Below are positions 15,988 through 27,100 of a stretch of DNA of 46,156 nt, piece after piece. Below the pieces are notes generated by a model that made no database searches, was not told the origin of the DNA, and was given only the letters and a program-made list of their open reading frames with translations. This DNA is from a virus: IMG/VR virus record IMGVR_UViG_3300011013_000025, positions 1-46,156 of that record, one strand, 5' to 3'. The first letter of the stretch is position 1; every line of letters begins with the position of its first letter. Position numbers and translations under genes: made by a program.

Positions 15988-18411
15988 ATGATTTATACCA
16001 ACTCAAATAGTTCGTTTCCAGATCAGGTGGTACCAGATGTAGAGAAACAGAGTTTAGAATACGGTAAATTAGTGGGGCAAGCCATAGAGTATGAATGGTT
16101 CGGTAATAATAATAATGGCTCATATAATAGATATGGAAGTAGATTTTCCACTTATTATAATGATTTTCATCAAAGAAGATTATATGCTAGGGGAGAGCAA
16201 TCCGTTCAAAAATATAAAGATGAGTTATCTATAAACGGTGATTTGTCTTACTTAAACTTAGATTGGAAACCCGTACCAGTTATACCGAAGTTCGTTGATA
16301 TAGTTGTAAATGGAATGTCAGATAAAGCTTATGATATAAAAGCTTATGCTCAAGATCCTGTTTCTATTAAGAAAAGAACTGATTACGCAGAGATGTTACA
16401 TAGGAACATTCTCCAAAAACAATACTTTGAGCAGGTCCAAGCCAGCATGGGGATGGATATTTCAAATGTTCCAAATCCAGAACAGTCACCATTGACAGAA
16501 GATGAACTATCTGTACACATGCAACTTGATTACAAGCAAGCTGTAGAGATAGCTGAAGAGGAAGTAATATCAGATGTGTTAGATAGGAACAAGCATGATT
16601 TGATTAAGAGGAGGTATAATTACGATTTAACAGTTATAGGTATAGGGGCAACTAAAACTTGCTTTAATAAGTCTGAGGGTATTAAAATTGAATATAAAGA
16701 TCCAGCTAACTTAGTTTGGTCATATACAGAAGATCCTAATTTTGAAGATATCTACTATGTAGGGGAAGTTCAATCTATAACAATACCTGAGTTAGTTAAA
16801 AGATTTCCTCATTTAACTCCAGAGCAAATAGAGAAAATACAAAAATACCCAGGCAATAACAATTATACTAGGAATTGGAACGGTAGGGATGATAACAACA
16901 CCGTTCAAGTATTATTTTTTGAATATAAAACTTACACTAACCAAACATGGAAAATTAAAGAAACTCCATACGGTTTAGAAAAAGCATTAGAAAAACAAGA
17001 TACATTCAATCCACCAGAAGCAGATGGATTTAAAAAGGTTGATAGAACTATAGAGGTTTTGTATACTGGAGCTAAGATACTAGGTTTTGATGATATGTTA
17101 GAATGGAAGATGTCGGAGAATATGACAAGGCCATTCGCTAACAATGTTAAGGTCAACATGAACTATAATATTTGTGCTCCAAGAATGTATAAAGGTAGAA
17201 TAGAATCTTTAGTGAGTAGGATGATGAGTTTTGCTGACATGATACAAATCACCCATTTGAAGCTACAACAGATATTAAATAGAATGGTACCAGATGGTGT
17301 CTTTTTAGATGCTGATGGGATAGCGGAGGTTGATCTTGGAAATGGAACTAATTACAATCCTGCTGAAGCGTTAAACATGTATTTTCAAACTGGTAGTATA
17401 GTTGGTAGATCCATGACTCAAGACGGTGATTTAAATCACGGAAAAGTACCAATACAAGAATTACAAACTTCAGCTAGTGGAGCTAAGATACAAGCTTTAA
17501 TCCAAACATATCAGTACTATCTGCAAATGATAAGAGATGTAACTGGTTTGAACGAAGCGAGAGATGGTAGTATGCCAGACGCTGACGCTTTAGTTGGTCT
17601 ACAAAAGTTAGCAGCAGCTAATTCAAATACAGCCACAAGACATATATTGCAAGGTAGTTTATTCTTAACATTGAGAACTTGTGAAAATATAACATTGAGA
17701 ATAGCTGATTGTTTACAGTTTCCATTACTAAGAGAAGCACTTAGGTCTAGTATATCTAGATTTAATGTTCACACATTGGATGAGTTAAGTAGTTTAAACT
17801 TACATGATTTCGGTATATTCTTAGAATTAGAACCAGATGAAGAAGAAAGACAACTAATAGAAAACAATATACAAGTTGCTTTACAATCTGGGCAGATATA
17901 TTTAGAAGATGCTATAGATATTAGAGAAGTTAAGAACTTGAAGTTAGCCAACCAGTTACTTAAACAAAGAAGAACTAAGAAGCTAAAACAAGACCAGGAA
18001 GCTCAACAAGCTAATATCCAAGCACAAGCACAAGCAAACGCAGAGCAGGCAGAGAGAGCCGCTATGAGTGAAGTTCAAAAACAAGAGGCGTTAGCGCAAA
18101 CAACTCTTCAAGTTGAAAAAGGTAAATCTCAATTCGCTATTGAAAAACTTCAGGAAGAAGCTGAAATTAAAAAGCAATTAATGGAGTTGGAGTTTCAGTT
18201 TAACATGCAATTAGCGCAAGTGGAATCCAAGGCTAAATTGGAGAATGAAAAAACAAAAGAAGATCGTAAAGACGAAAGAACTAAAATACAAGCAACTCAA
18301 CAAAGCGAGTTGATAGATCAGAGAAATAATAACTCGTTACCTAAAAACTTTGAATCCTCAGGTAATGATGTACTTGGAGGATTTGGTCTTGGGGAATTTG
18401 ACCCAAGTTAA
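15988..18411 (+). CDS. Portal protein
   Basis: An 807-residue portal, the ring through which DNA enters and leaves the head. Evidence is position (immediately after terL), length, and a portal-like core: WKPVPVIPKFVDIVVNGMSD near residue 95, then wing and crown segments. The region IQALIQTYQYYLQMIRDVTGLNEARDGSMPDADALVGLQK (about 500-545) is typical of portals in this group. The last ~150 residues are a Q/A/E-rich coiled coil (from KKLKQDQEAQQ) and a short G-rich tail. It may make the crown or a barrel in the head. It begins at the base after the terL stop, so translation is probably coupled. Confidence 0.88.
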   Translation: MIYTNSNSSFPDQVVPDVEKQSLEYGKLVGQAIEYEWFGNNNNGSYNRYGSRFSTYYNDFHQRRLYARGEQSVQKYKDELSINGDLSYLNLDWKPVPVIPKFVDIVVNGMSDKAYDIKAYAQDPVSIKKRTDYAEMLHRNILQKQYFEQVQASMGMDISNVPNPEQSPLTEDELSVHMQLDYKQAVEIAEEEVISDVLDRNKHDLIKRRYNYDLTVIGIGATKTCFNKSEGIKIEYKDPANLVWSYTEDPNFEDIYYVGEVQSITIPELVKRFPHLTPEQIEKIQKYPGNNNYTRNWNGRDDNNTVQVLFFEYKTYTNQTWKIKETPYGLEKALEKQDTFNPPEADGFKKVDRTIEVLYTGAKILGFDDMLEWKMSENMTRPFANNVKVNMNYNICAPRMYKGRIESLVSRMMSFADMIQITHLKLQQILNRMVPDGVFLDADGIAEVDLGNGTNYNPAEALNMYFQTGSIVGRSMTQDGDLNHGKVPIQELQTSASGAKIQALIQTYQYYLQMIRDVTGLNEARDGSMPDADALVGLQKLAAANSNTATRHILQGSLFLTLRTCENITLRIADCLQFPLLREALRSSISRFNVHTLDELSSLNLHDFGIFLELEPDEEERQLIENNIQVALQSGQIYLEDAIDIREVKNLKLANQLLKQRRTKKLKQDQEAQQANIQAQAQANAEQAERAAMSEVQKQEALAQTTLQVEKGKSQFAIEKLQEEAEIKKQLMELEFQFNMQLAQVESKAKLENEKTKEDRKDERTKIQATQQSELIDQRNNNSLPKNFESSGNDVLGGFGLGEFDPS

Positions 18412-18435
18412 TTATTAATTTTATAATATTATATT

Positions 18436-19608
18436 ATGTTAGAAGAAGAAAAAGGAGAAATAGTTAGTGATAACTCAGAAAGTTTAAAGGTTAAAAAGAA
18501 ACCTAAAAAACTAGCTACTAAACAAAAGAAAATTACTAAAGTAGATTTATCTAAAAAAGAAGACACTAAAGAAGATGCCATTCAAGAGCCAACAGCAGAG
18601 AAGGTGGATGTACAAGAACTTCCCGCAGATGGCGAAAAAGTGGGAGAAACACACATCGAAGAAGAAAAAGTTACCGAAGAGGGTAAAAAAGAAGAAATAA
18701 GTGTAATACAAGAGATTACAGGGGAAGAAGTGAGTGAAACTACTCCCACTGAGAATATAAAAGAAGAAATTAAAGAAACTCCACAATTAAACTTACCAGA
18801 GAATGTTGAAAAGTTAGTTGACTTTATGAACGATACTGGTGGAACTGTTGAGGACTATGTTCGATTAAACGCTGATTATACTAATATTAATGATGAAGCG
18901 CTTTTAAAAGAATACTATAAAAACACTAAACCTCATCTTGATAATGAAGAAATAGGTTTTATCATGGAAGATAACTTCCTATTTGATGAATATTATGATG
19001 ATGAGAAAACTATACGTAAAAAGAAACTTGCGTATAAAGAAGAGATTGCTAAAGCCAAAGGGTTTTTGGAAGACTTAAAGGGTAAATATTACGATGAGAT
19101 CAAGTTGAGACCAGGCGTTACCCAAGAGCAACAAAAAGCTATGGACTTTTACAATAGATATAACGAGGAACAAGAGAGAACTAAACAGCGACGCGGTGAT
19201 TTTAAAGCCAAAACTGAACACTTCTTCTCAAATGAATTCAAAGGTTTTGATTTCAATTTAGGGGAAAAAAGTTTTAGATATGGTGTACAAAATCCAAGCG
19301 AAGTCGCTAATGTTCAAAGTGACATTAATAATTTCGTTAAGAAGTTCTTAAATGAAGAAGGAAATGTTGTTGATCATCAAGGTTATCACAAAGCTCTCTA
19401 CGCTGCTAGAAATGCAGACACTATAGCTAAACATTTTTACGAGCAAGGCAAAGCCGATGCTACTAAAGATATAGCTGCTAAATCTAAAAATATAAGTAAT
19501 GAACCAAGGACTACGTCCACTGGTGATGTTTATATTAATGGTTTAAGAGTGAAAGCAATAAGTGGTGTTGATAGTTCTAATTTAAAACTAAAGGTTAAGA
19601 AAAAATAA
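18436..19608 (+). CDS. Scaffold-like protein
   Basis: A 390-residue, strongly charged protein between portal and capsid genes. Residues 1-115 are extremely rich in E and K with low complexity and probable disorder. Residues 120-260 are helical (KAKGFLEDLKGKYYDEIKL...FYNRYNEEQERTKQRRGDFK). The C-terminal part holds a globular stretch and ends in LKLKVKKK. Position and charge fit an internal scaffold that shapes the head and is lost later. The basic C-terminus is typical of capsid-binding ends of scaffolds. No sequence family was recognised. Confidence 0.7.
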   Translation: MLEEEKGEIVSDNSESLKVKKKPKKLATKQKKITKVDLSKKEDTKEDAIQEPTAEKVDVQELPADGEKVGETHIEEEKVTEEGKKEEISVIQEITGEEVSETTPTENIKEEIKETPQLNLPENVEKLVDFMNDTGGTVEDYVRLNADYTNINDEALLKEYYKNTKPHLDNEEIGFIMEDNFLFDEYYDDEKTIRKKKLAYKEEIAKAKGFLEDLKGKYYDEIKLRPGVTQEQQKAMDFYNRYNEEQERTKQRRGDFKAKTEHFFSNEFKGFDFNLGEKSFRYGVQNPSEVANVQSDINNFVKKFLNEEGNVVDHQGYHKALYAARNADTIAKHFYEQGKADATKDIAAKSKNISNEPRTTSTGDVYINGLRVKAISGVDSSNLKLKVKKK

Positions 19609-19631
19609 CTTAACCTCAAAAACATATAATT

Positions 19632-21089
19632 ATGGGATTTGCAACCGGAGGAGCCTATCCTCCATCAATCGCACCTTCACAGAATCAGCAAGCTTTAGCT
19701 ACTAATTACTTGAGCTTTACTGACGCTACAGGAGGTAATTTTGCTCAACAATATTTGCCAGAGCTTTACGAAGCTGAAGTTGAGAGATATGGTAATAGAA
19801 CCGTATCTGCATTTTTAAGAATGGTCGGTGCTGAAATGCCGATGACATCTGATCAAGTTGTTTGGTCTGAACAAAATAGATTACACGTATCTTACGATAG
19901 CGTTGTAGTAGCAACCAGTGGTACACAGTTAACCGTAACTTTACCAGCTGGAAACACTGATTTGTCAATAAGACAAAATCAAACTATCGTTGTTTCTGAT
20001 GGTATCAACACTGTTAAAGCGTTGGTTACTAACGATCCTTATGGAACTGTTGGTGTTACCCTTGATGTCGAGACTTACCAAGTAGGTAATTTAAATGCTG
20101 GTGGTTTAGCTGATGGTGCTGCAGTTAAGATATTCGTTTATGGTTCTGAGTTTGCTAAAGGGCAAGGAGGAATGGAAGGCGCTATCGAACCTGAATTCAA
20201 ACAGTTTGACAACAAGCCAATCATAATGAAAGATAAGTATTTAGTTAACGGTTCTGACGCTGCTCAAATTGGTTGGGTTGAAGTTGCTACTGAAGATGGT
20301 ACATCTGGTTATTTATGGTACTTAAAAGCTGAATCTGAAACAAGATTAAGATTTGAAGATTACCTTGAAATGGCTATGGTTGAAGCTGAGCCAAACGGTG
20401 CTTCTGGTGGAATTAACACTGGTGCTGGTACAGTATTACCAAATATCACAAATCCAGGTACTGAAGGTTTATTCTTCGCTGTTGAAGACAGAGGTAATGT
20501 TTACAACGATTTCTCTGGTGCTGCTGCACCTGGTTCTGGTGCTTTAGGTGACTTTGATGACATCTTAAAGCAACTTGATTCTCAAGGAGCAATTGAAGAA
20601 AACATGCTTTTCTTAAAAAGACAAACAGCTCTTGATTTCGATGATATGATAGCTGCTATGGCAGGTGGAGGTTATTCTTCTACTCAGTCAGCTTCTTATG
20701 GTCTTTTCAATAACGAGGCTGAAATGGCGTTAAACTTTGGATATTCAGGTTTTAGAAGAGGTTCTTATGACTTCTATAAAACTGATTGGAAATATCTTAA
20801 CGATGCTTCCACTAGAGGTTTAACTGGTGATATTGACGGTATTATGGTTCCTGCTGGAACATCTACTGTTTATGATCAAATTCTTGGTCAAAACATCAGA
20901 CGTCCTTTCTTACATGTTAGATATAGAGCTTCTCAAACTGACGATCGAAGAATGAAATCTTGGATCACTGGTTCAGTTGGTGGTGCTTATACATCTGACT
21001 TAGATGCGATGGAAGTACATTTCTTATCTGAGAGATGTTTATGCGTACAAGCGGCTAACAATTTTGTATTGTTCAAGTCAACTGTATAA
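19632..21089 (+). CDS. Major capsid protein
   Basis: A 485-residue protein in the place of the major head protein, after the scaffold. The N-terminus (AQQYLPELYEAEVERYGNRTVSAFLRM) fits the HK97-fold N-arm and spine helix. Residues ~75-170 (VVVATSGTQLTVTLPAG...) form a beta-rich inserted domain, as is known for capsid proteins of the crAss-like group. The C-terminal half carries the A-domain-like RFEDYLEMAMVEAE and DDRRMKSWITGSVGG. Codon choice is less AT-biased here (many GGT, GCT, GAC), as expected for a highly expressed gene. A strong terminator follows directly. Assignment is by position, length and fold pattern. Confidence 0.82.
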   Translation: MGFATGGAYPPSIAPSQNQQALATNYLSFTDATGGNFAQQYLPELYEAEVERYGNRTVSAFLRMVGAEMPMTSDQVVWSEQNRLHVSYDSVVVATSGTQLTVTLPAGNTDLSIRQNQTIVVSDGINTVKALVTNDPYGTVGVTLDVETYQVGNLNAGGLADGAAVKIFVYGSEFAKGQGGMEGAIEPEFKQFDNKPIIMKDKYLVNGSDAAQIGWVEVATEDGTSGYLWYLKAESETRLRFEDYLEMAMVEAEPNGASGGINTGAGTVLPNITNPGTEGLFFAVEDRGNVYNDFSGAAAPGSGALGDFDDILKQLDSQGAIEENMLFLKRQTALDFDDMIAAMAGGGYSSTQSASYGLFNNEAEMALNFGYSGFRRGSYDFYKTDWKYLNDASTRGLTGDIDGIMVPAGTSTVYDQILGQNIRRPFLHVRYRASQTDDRRMKSWITGSVGGAYTSDLDAMEVHFLSERCLCVQAANNFVLFKSTV

Positions 21090-21099
21090 TAACTAATTT

Positions 21100-21126
21100 A
21101 GCAGGGTGGTTCGCTACCCTGCTTTT
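21100..21126 (+). terminator. Intrinsic terminator after the capsid gene
   Basis: Stem AGCAGGGTGG (21100-21109) and CTACCCTGCT (21114-21123), with one G-T wobble, closes a TTCG loop (21110-21113). It is followed by a short T run (21123-21126). It lies 10 bases after the capsid stop. Confidence 0.85.
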
Positions 21127-21150
21127 ATAAATCTTTAAAAATAAGAAACA

Positions 21151-21417
21151 ATGGGATATATTAAACTAAAAAAAGCTAGTGGTTTTGATTTAGTATCAGC
21201 TGAAAATATTGGTGATATAAAATTAAGCACAGGTGATGTAGTAATTCAATATCTTTCTGGATATAAAGTTACTATTGATGCAACTTCGCCTCTAGTTCAA
21301 GCAGATGTTGACACGATAGCTGAAGCTGTTGATGTTATGAATGGCGCTTCTGGAGAAGCACCTTTGACTGTTTTAACGTATAACGTTACAGGAGCTACTC
21401 AGACAGTTATTATTTAA
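21151..21417 (+). CDS. Small structural protein next to capsid
   Basis: An 88-residue beta-rich protein (IKLSTGDVVIQYLSGYKVTI...VLTYNVTGATQTVII) with no charged clusters. It is bracketed by two terminators, after the capsid gene and after itself, so it is transcribed at a level set by read-through. A decoration or head-tail joining protein is plausible from its place. The family is not recognised. Confidence 0.6.
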   Translation: MGYIKLKKASGFDLVSAENIGDIKLSTGDVVIQYLSGYKVTIDATSPLVQADVDTIAEAVDVMNGASGEAPLTVLTYNVTGATQTVII

Positions 21418-21433
21418 TAACTTAAGTATTATA

Positions 21434-21464
21434 AAGATCCCACTTCGGTGGGGTCTTATTTTTT
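21434..21464 (+). terminator. Intrinsic terminator with TTCG loop
   Basis: Stem AAGATCCCAC (21434-21443) and GTGGGGTCTT (21448-21457), one wobble pair, closes a TTCG loop in its stable C-TTCG-G context. The T run is 21459-21464. It follows the 88-residue gene by 16 bases. Confidence 0.85.
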
Positions 21465-21483
21465 AATTATATTATATTATATC

Positions 21484-22260
21484 ATGGAAGAAACAAAAAC
21501 AAAATCTCCTAAAGTAAAAAAAGATACTTGGGAGTACAAGAATAGATATTATCACTTGTTGAATAATAGATCACCTTTAACATTCACTATTTCATCTAGG
21601 CATTCTATTAGGAAACCTTTACTTTATTTTGATGAAGAAAAAGGTTACAATAGAGAACTCAGGTATGCTACTAATCAACAGAGTTGTTTTGCAGATGAGC
21701 AGAACGGGCCAGTTACAATTGGTAGAATAGTTTTTAACGAAGGTGTATTATTCGTTCCTAAAGAGAACGTTCAATTACAGAAAATGCTCTCATTATATCA
21801 CCCTAATAAAAACAGGTTATATTCTGAGAAAGATGATGTAGTTGTAGCTACCAACGAACTTGATCACCTTGAAATGGAACAGCACGCTGTAAATGCTGCT
21901 TTTAGCATGGACGTGGATCAAGCTGAAGCTATATTAAGAGTTGAACAAGGAACTAGTGTTAATAGCTTAAGTTCAAAAGAACTGAAAAGAGATTTAGTAA
22001 TACTCGCTAAAAGGAATCCAGCTTTATTTATAGAGCTTGCTAATGATGAAAATGTTGAATTAAGAAACGTTGCAATCAAAGCTACTGAAGCGAATATTAT
22101 AAAATTATCACAAGATCAAAGAACATTTAATTGGGCAAGTAATGGTAAGAAGTTAATGACTATACCATTTGACGAAAACCCATACTCTGCTATGGCAGCT
22201 TTCTTCAAAACAGACGAAGGCGTAGAAGTTTTCAAGTCTATACAGAAAAAGCTCAAATAA
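21484..22260 (+). CDS. Hypothetical head/neck protein
   Basis: A 258-residue soluble protein. The true start is the ATG at 21484; an upstream GTG at 21448 falls inside the terminator stem and is rejected. Residues 1-30 are basic (TKSPKVKKDTWEYKNRYY). Residues 30-110 are beta-rich, with GPVTIGRIVFNEGVLFVPKE. Residues 120-225 are helical, with NPALFIELANDENVELRNVA. Position between the capsid and connector genes suggests a head or neck component. It ends immediately before a strong terminator. Confidence 0.65.
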   Translation: MEETKTKSPKVKKDTWEYKNRYYHLLNNRSPLTFTISSRHSIRKPLLYFDEEKGYNRELRYATNQQSCFADEQNGPVTIGRIVFNEGVLFVPKENVQLQKMLSLYHPNKNRLYSEKDDVVVATNELDHLEMEQHAVNAAFSMDVDQAEAILRVEQGTSVNSLSSKELKRDLVILAKRNPALFIELANDENVELRNVAIKATEANIIKLSQDQRTFNWASNGKKLMTIPFDENPYSAMAAFFKTDEGVEVFKSIQKKLK

Positions 22261-22275
22261 TATGTGACTATATAT

Positions 22276-22304
22276 AAGGCGGCAATTACGCCGCCTTTTT
22301 TTTT
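22276..22304 (+). terminator. Intrinsic terminator
   Basis: Stem AAGGCGGC (22276-22283) and GCCGCCTT (22290-22297), a perfect 8-bp match, closes an AATTAC loop. A run of T extends to 22304. It is the most GC-rich hairpin of the three around the capsid region. Confidence 0.88.
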
Positions 22305-22316
22305 AAAACTATTATT

Positions 22317-23069
22317 ATGGCAATTAGCGTAGATGACGTATATAAAACTGTATTGCTAATACTAAATAAAGAACAAAGAGGTTACATAACACCAGCTGAG
22401 TTCAATAAATTAGCTACTCAAGTTCAATTAGAAATATTTGAGAATTATTTTCAATATGAAAATAGACAATATCGCTTACCAGACAATGAATCTGAATATA
22501 GTGATAGATATAAGAATGTGGATGAAAAAATCGCCATATTTAAAGAAATTTCAAGCTCAGGTACTAGTCCTATAACTATCACGTCAGAGACTGGTTCTAA
22601 TGAGTTCTATAAATTAGGGACTGTGATACATACTGATGCTAAAAGTAATCAGTTAGAGGTACAGAAAATACAACCTAATGATCTATTATATGTTAACAAT
22701 TCCCCGTTAACAGCTCCAACGTCAAAATATCCTGTTTATACTTTAGCTGATGGGGTTATTACAACCTCACCTCAGTTAGATATTACTTTTACTTATCTTA
22801 GAAAACCTAAAGATGTTGTTTGGGGCTATGCTATAGACGCTAGTACAGGTGGTTATATTTGGGATAGTGGTACTCCAACACCCACTGGACCATATTTCCC
22901 AGGTAATAGCGTTACTCCAGTAAGTCAAAATTTCGAACTACATGATACAGAGCAAACCGAAGTGATAATAAAAATACTAATGTACAGTGGTGTAATAATA
23001 CGTGATCCAAGTATAGTTCAAACCGCTAGCCAAATGGATCAACAAGAAACAGCACAAGAAAATTCATAA
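22317..23069 (+). CDS. Connector or ring protein 1
   Basis: A 250-residue protein. The N-terminal signature VDDVYKTVLLILNKEQRGYITPAEFNKLATQVQLEIFENYF is one I associate with head-tail connector or ring proteins of crAss-like and other Bacteroidota phages. A beta-rich middle follows (residues 80-215), then a helical C-terminus that ends in glutamine-rich residues. Such proteins extend the portal towards the tail. It starts 13 bases after a terminator, so expression depends on read-through or an unseen promoter. Confidence 0.65.
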   Translation: MAISVDDVYKTVLLILNKEQRGYITPAEFNKLATQVQLEIFENYFQYENRQYRLPDNESEYSDRYKNVDEKIAIFKEISSSGTSPITITSETGSNEFYKLGTVIHTDAKSNQLEVQKIQPNDLLYVNNSPLTAPTSKYPVYTLADGVITTSPQLDITFTYLRKPKDVVWGYAIDASTGGYIWDSGTPTPTGPYFPGNSVTPVSQNFELHDTEQTEVIIKILMYSGVIIRDPSIVQTASQMDQQETAQENS

Positions 23070-23072
23070 AAT

Positions 23073-24182
23073 ATGGGACTATTAACAGAAACTAACGCGC
23101 AATATTACGCTGGACAGCAAAGTTTTATACCTACAACAACAGGTGCTGGTCAAACTTTCACGTGGACTGGCGATACTAACCTATTTGATGCTCAAGGAGC
23201 TGTTCCTGCAAATTACAGTTTAACTGTAAATGGTGTTGCTGCTACTGGAACAGTGAGTGTAATCAACAACGTGGTTACGTTAGACGTTCAATCAGTTGCA
23301 CCTATTGATGTTGTGGTTATACAACTATCTCAAACAGCAATAAACAACAACTATGGAAGTTACGAATACATATCTCTACATGACGTTATTAATAACTTTA
23401 TTGTAGCATACGTAGGTAAAGACAAACTAATACCTGATGTAAAAAGAACAGACGTGATGTTTCACGCTAAGCGTGGATTACAAGAGTTTAGTTACGATAC
23501 TTTAAAGAGTATTAAATCACAGGAATTGACAGTGCCACCTAGTTTGTCAGTGGTTATACCACAAGATTACGTAAATCATGTTAAATGCTCTTGGGTTGAC
23601 GCTGTAGGAGCTAAACATATTGTATACCCAACTAGAGTAACTTCAAATCCTACGGAACTACCGATACAAGACGCGGCTGGTATACCTACTCAAGATAGTT
23701 TAGGTGACAACGCAGAAGCCAACCAATCTGAAACAGAAGAAAGATGGCAAGCGCAAAACAACTCTTTATATTCAGATTTCTCTGATTATAGATATCCAGA
23801 AATAAATTATACATTTGGGCAGCGATATGGTTTAGAACCAGAAGAAGCTCAAATAAATGGCACTTTCACCATAAATAGGAGATTAGGTAAAATATCTTTT
23901 AGTAGTGATCTTAATGGTAAACTTATTATACTAGAGTATATATCAGATGGTTTAGCGGTTGATGACGATATGAAAATACCTAAATTTGCTGAACAGGCTA
24001 TATATATGCATATTGCCCACGCTATACTTTCAACTAGAATGAATATACCTGAATATGTAATAAATAGATACAAGAAAGATAGAAGAGCCGCTTTAAGAAA
24101 TGCTAAGATTAGATTGTCTAGTATTAAATTAGAAGAAATAGCACAGGTATTCAGGAATAAATCTAAAATAATCAAACACTAA
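23073..24182 (+). CDS. Connector or tail-tubular-like protein
   Basis: A 369-residue protein. Residues 1-90 are a beta-rich, Ig-like segment (VNGVAATGTVSVINNVVTLDVQ). Residues ~110-160 are helical, with KRTDVMFHAKRGLQEFSYDT followed by LKSIKSQELTVPPS. Residues 255-300 make a strand-rich fold. The end is helical and basic (INRYKKDRRAALRNAKIRLSS). Length and position fit a tail-tubular or ring component like T7 gp11, but I infer this from context. Its stop overlaps the next start (TAATG). Confidence 0.6.
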   Translation: MGLLTETNAQYYAGQQSFIPTTTGAGQTFTWTGDTNLFDAQGAVPANYSLTVNGVAATGTVSVINNVVTLDVQSVAPIDVVVIQLSQTAINNNYGSYEYISLHDVINNFIVAYVGKDKLIPDVKRTDVMFHAKRGLQEFSYDTLKSIKSQELTVPPSLSVVIPQDYVNHVKCSWVDAVGAKHIVYPTRVTSNPTELPIQDAAGIPTQDSLGDNAEANQSETEERWQAQNNSLYSDFSDYRYPEINYTFGQRYGLEPEEAQINGTFTINRRLGKISFSSDLNGKLIILEYISDGLAVDDDMKIPKFAEQAIYMHIAHAILSTRMNIPEYVINRYKKDRRAALRNAKIRLSSIKLEEIAQVFRNKSKIIKH

Positions 24183-27100
24183 TGCCAGAAGTTAAAAATA
24201 ATTTTCTTAAGTCTAAAATGAACAAAGACTTAGACGCTAGAATATTACCTAGTGGTGAGTATAGGGATGCCCAGAATGTTAACGTAAGTAAATCTGAAGG
24301 TGAAGATGTAGGATCATTAGAAAACGTATTAGGCAATGTCCTACTTAGTGACTTCGGTTTAACGGATGAATGTGGGTTAGAAATAATAGGTAAATACATG
24401 GATATAGATAATAACCGTGTTTTTGCAATGTTAACTAACTACGCTGACACCTCTCCTGACAAGTTAAGCAATAGTACTTTGAAAGTAGCCTCCGCTTCAA
24501 CTTCAGCTCATATAAAGTGTTATATAGGTGTGTATAATCTAAATAGTAATACTAGCTCTGTTATTGTAGATGGTATATTTTTAAATTTTTCAAAAACACA
24601 TCAAATATATGGTATAGATCTTATAGAAGATCACTTGTTTTGGACAGATAACAGGAACCAACCTAGAAAGATAAATGTAACTACAGCGATAGCTAACCCA
24701 AGTTATTACTTTGCTGAAGAACATATTTCTGTAGCTAGATACGCTCCGTTTTTGCCTATACAATTCACGACTGGTACTGCTAGCACAATGCTTGATACTG
24801 TTAGAGAGAACTTACCTGACGGAACTACTCCTAACCCACATAAAGTTGTTGGTTGGGATGGCGATGAGGATTTCTTAGAAGATAGGTTTGTTAGATTTAG
24901 CTATAGATTAAAATACGATGATAACGAGTATTCACTAATAGCTCCATTTAGTCAAATAGCCTTTATACCGCAAGAAGATGGTTATTTCATAAGAAGAGAT
25001 GAAGACAGTGACGTTACTACAATAGAGAAAGATAACATATCTTCAACCTATAGATCAACAGAGGTATCTTTCATGCGTAATAAAGTCACTCAAATAGGTA
25101 TAAAAATTCCTGAAATAACTAACGGTATAGATCCAATTAATACTTTAGGGTTAAGAGGTTGGGCTAATGTTATAGACGACTTTAAAGTTAAAGAAATAGA
25201 AATACTATATAAAGAATCAAACTCTAACGCTGTTAAGGTAGTGGCGGTTATCGATGCTGTAGACTTAACGAAGTCACCAACTAAACTAATTGATCCTTTT
25301 GGTTACTTAAGTTATATATATAAAAGTTCTAAACCAATAAAAACTCTACCAAACAGTCAAATTATTAGGGCTTCAGATAAAACACCTGTCAAAGCTTTAG
25401 CTCAATCTATCAGTGGAAATAGAGTCATATATGGTAACTATCAAGACAAGCATTCTTATCCGAGTTCACTAAACTACACTGTTAGTGTTGTAGACAAGAC
25501 AAACACTGATGCTATAGAATACCCTAATCACACTTTAAAACAAAATAGATCGTATGATGTTGGTATTGTTTTATCTGACATATACGGTAGGCAATCAGGC
25601 GTTATAACGTCTAAAACTGATGGTTTTTCAACTATATTTAATAACTTCAAAGAAAGTGGTTTTTCTAACGCTCTTGGTGGGGTTGGGGACATAGGTACTT
25701 GGGTTGGAGATGTATTAAGTATGGACTTTTTTGAGAAAATACCAGAATCTTCTAATTTAAGTAATTACCCTGGGATCCATAGATTTGACAATCCTCTAGG
25801 TTGGTTTAGCTATAAGGTTGTTGTGAAACAGAAAGAACAAGAATATTATAACGTTTATTTACCTGGTATATTAAATGGGTATGTCTTTGACGCTGGTGGT
25901 GGATCAGCATTGGTAGAACCAGCAACTGCAATAAACCCAACATGTCACGTAGTTATACACGGAGATAATATAAATAAAATACCTAGGGATCTCATGGAAG
26001 TTGGTCCTGAACAAAAACTCTTTAGATCTGGCGCTAGGAAACCAAAACCTTCTCAAGATGAATTCGTTGCTCAAGTATTAAACCTATCAACTCAAATAGC
26101 TACACTTCAAGCTAGCGATATTGGAACTAACCAAGAAGCGGCTTCTCAAACTTTAAGTAGATTAACTAACATAAAGAACAATAGAGCTGAAGAATTAGAA
26201 ACCTTAGCTAGACAAAATGTAACTAGAGAAACTCTAGAAAACTCAAGCGTCACTTTGTATGGTAGAGTAACAAATTACAATTATACTTCAGCTCAAGCTG
26301 GTTTAGGTATAGCTGGTTTAAGGAATAGCAAACAGTTTTACCCTTTTTCAACTAATGGTACCAAAAAAGATGATGTAGTTACTATAGCAAAATTAACTGA
26401 CTTAGGATTAACAGCTGGTACTTTAACAGGTTGGGCGTTAGATGGTGATACAACTGACCCATTAATTGCAAAACTACTTGTAGAAGATATCACTATAGGC
26501 GCAACAGCAACAAACGGAGCGGGTAATATGCTACCAACTATATCTGTATATGAAACAGAGCCATTTGAATCTCAAATAGACATATACTGGGAGACTACAA
26601 CTAGTGGTTTGGTTGAGGAGTTAAATACTGATATAGAGATTAATACTACGGAAATAGTTAATTTATTTAGAAGAAATATAACTCCTTACAGTTCAACATG
26701 GAAGAATGATTTATTTAAAGACGATATAAACGAGGGTGTTAATCCTATATCTTCACCAGAGATAATCATTAAAAACGATAACGTTATAGGTGCTTATAAT
26801 GACGTAAACATCTCTACAACACCATCGCCAGACATTAGCACGTATTCACCTGGAAGTATGTCTTTAGTTGAGGTTAGAGACGGCGCTGGTAATTTAGTTA
26901 CAAATAAGTTTGACTTAGTCGTTGGAGATTCTGGAACCACTCCTAATTTCAGGTACTATCAAATAAAACTAATAGATTATTTGACTTTTAATGCTAATTT
27001 AAGTGAAAACGAATTTTACTTTACTATAGAAGTAATAGAAGAAATTAGTCAAATAGCTAGTTCAAAGATAATAGGGCCATTTAAGTTATTAAACTCTAAA

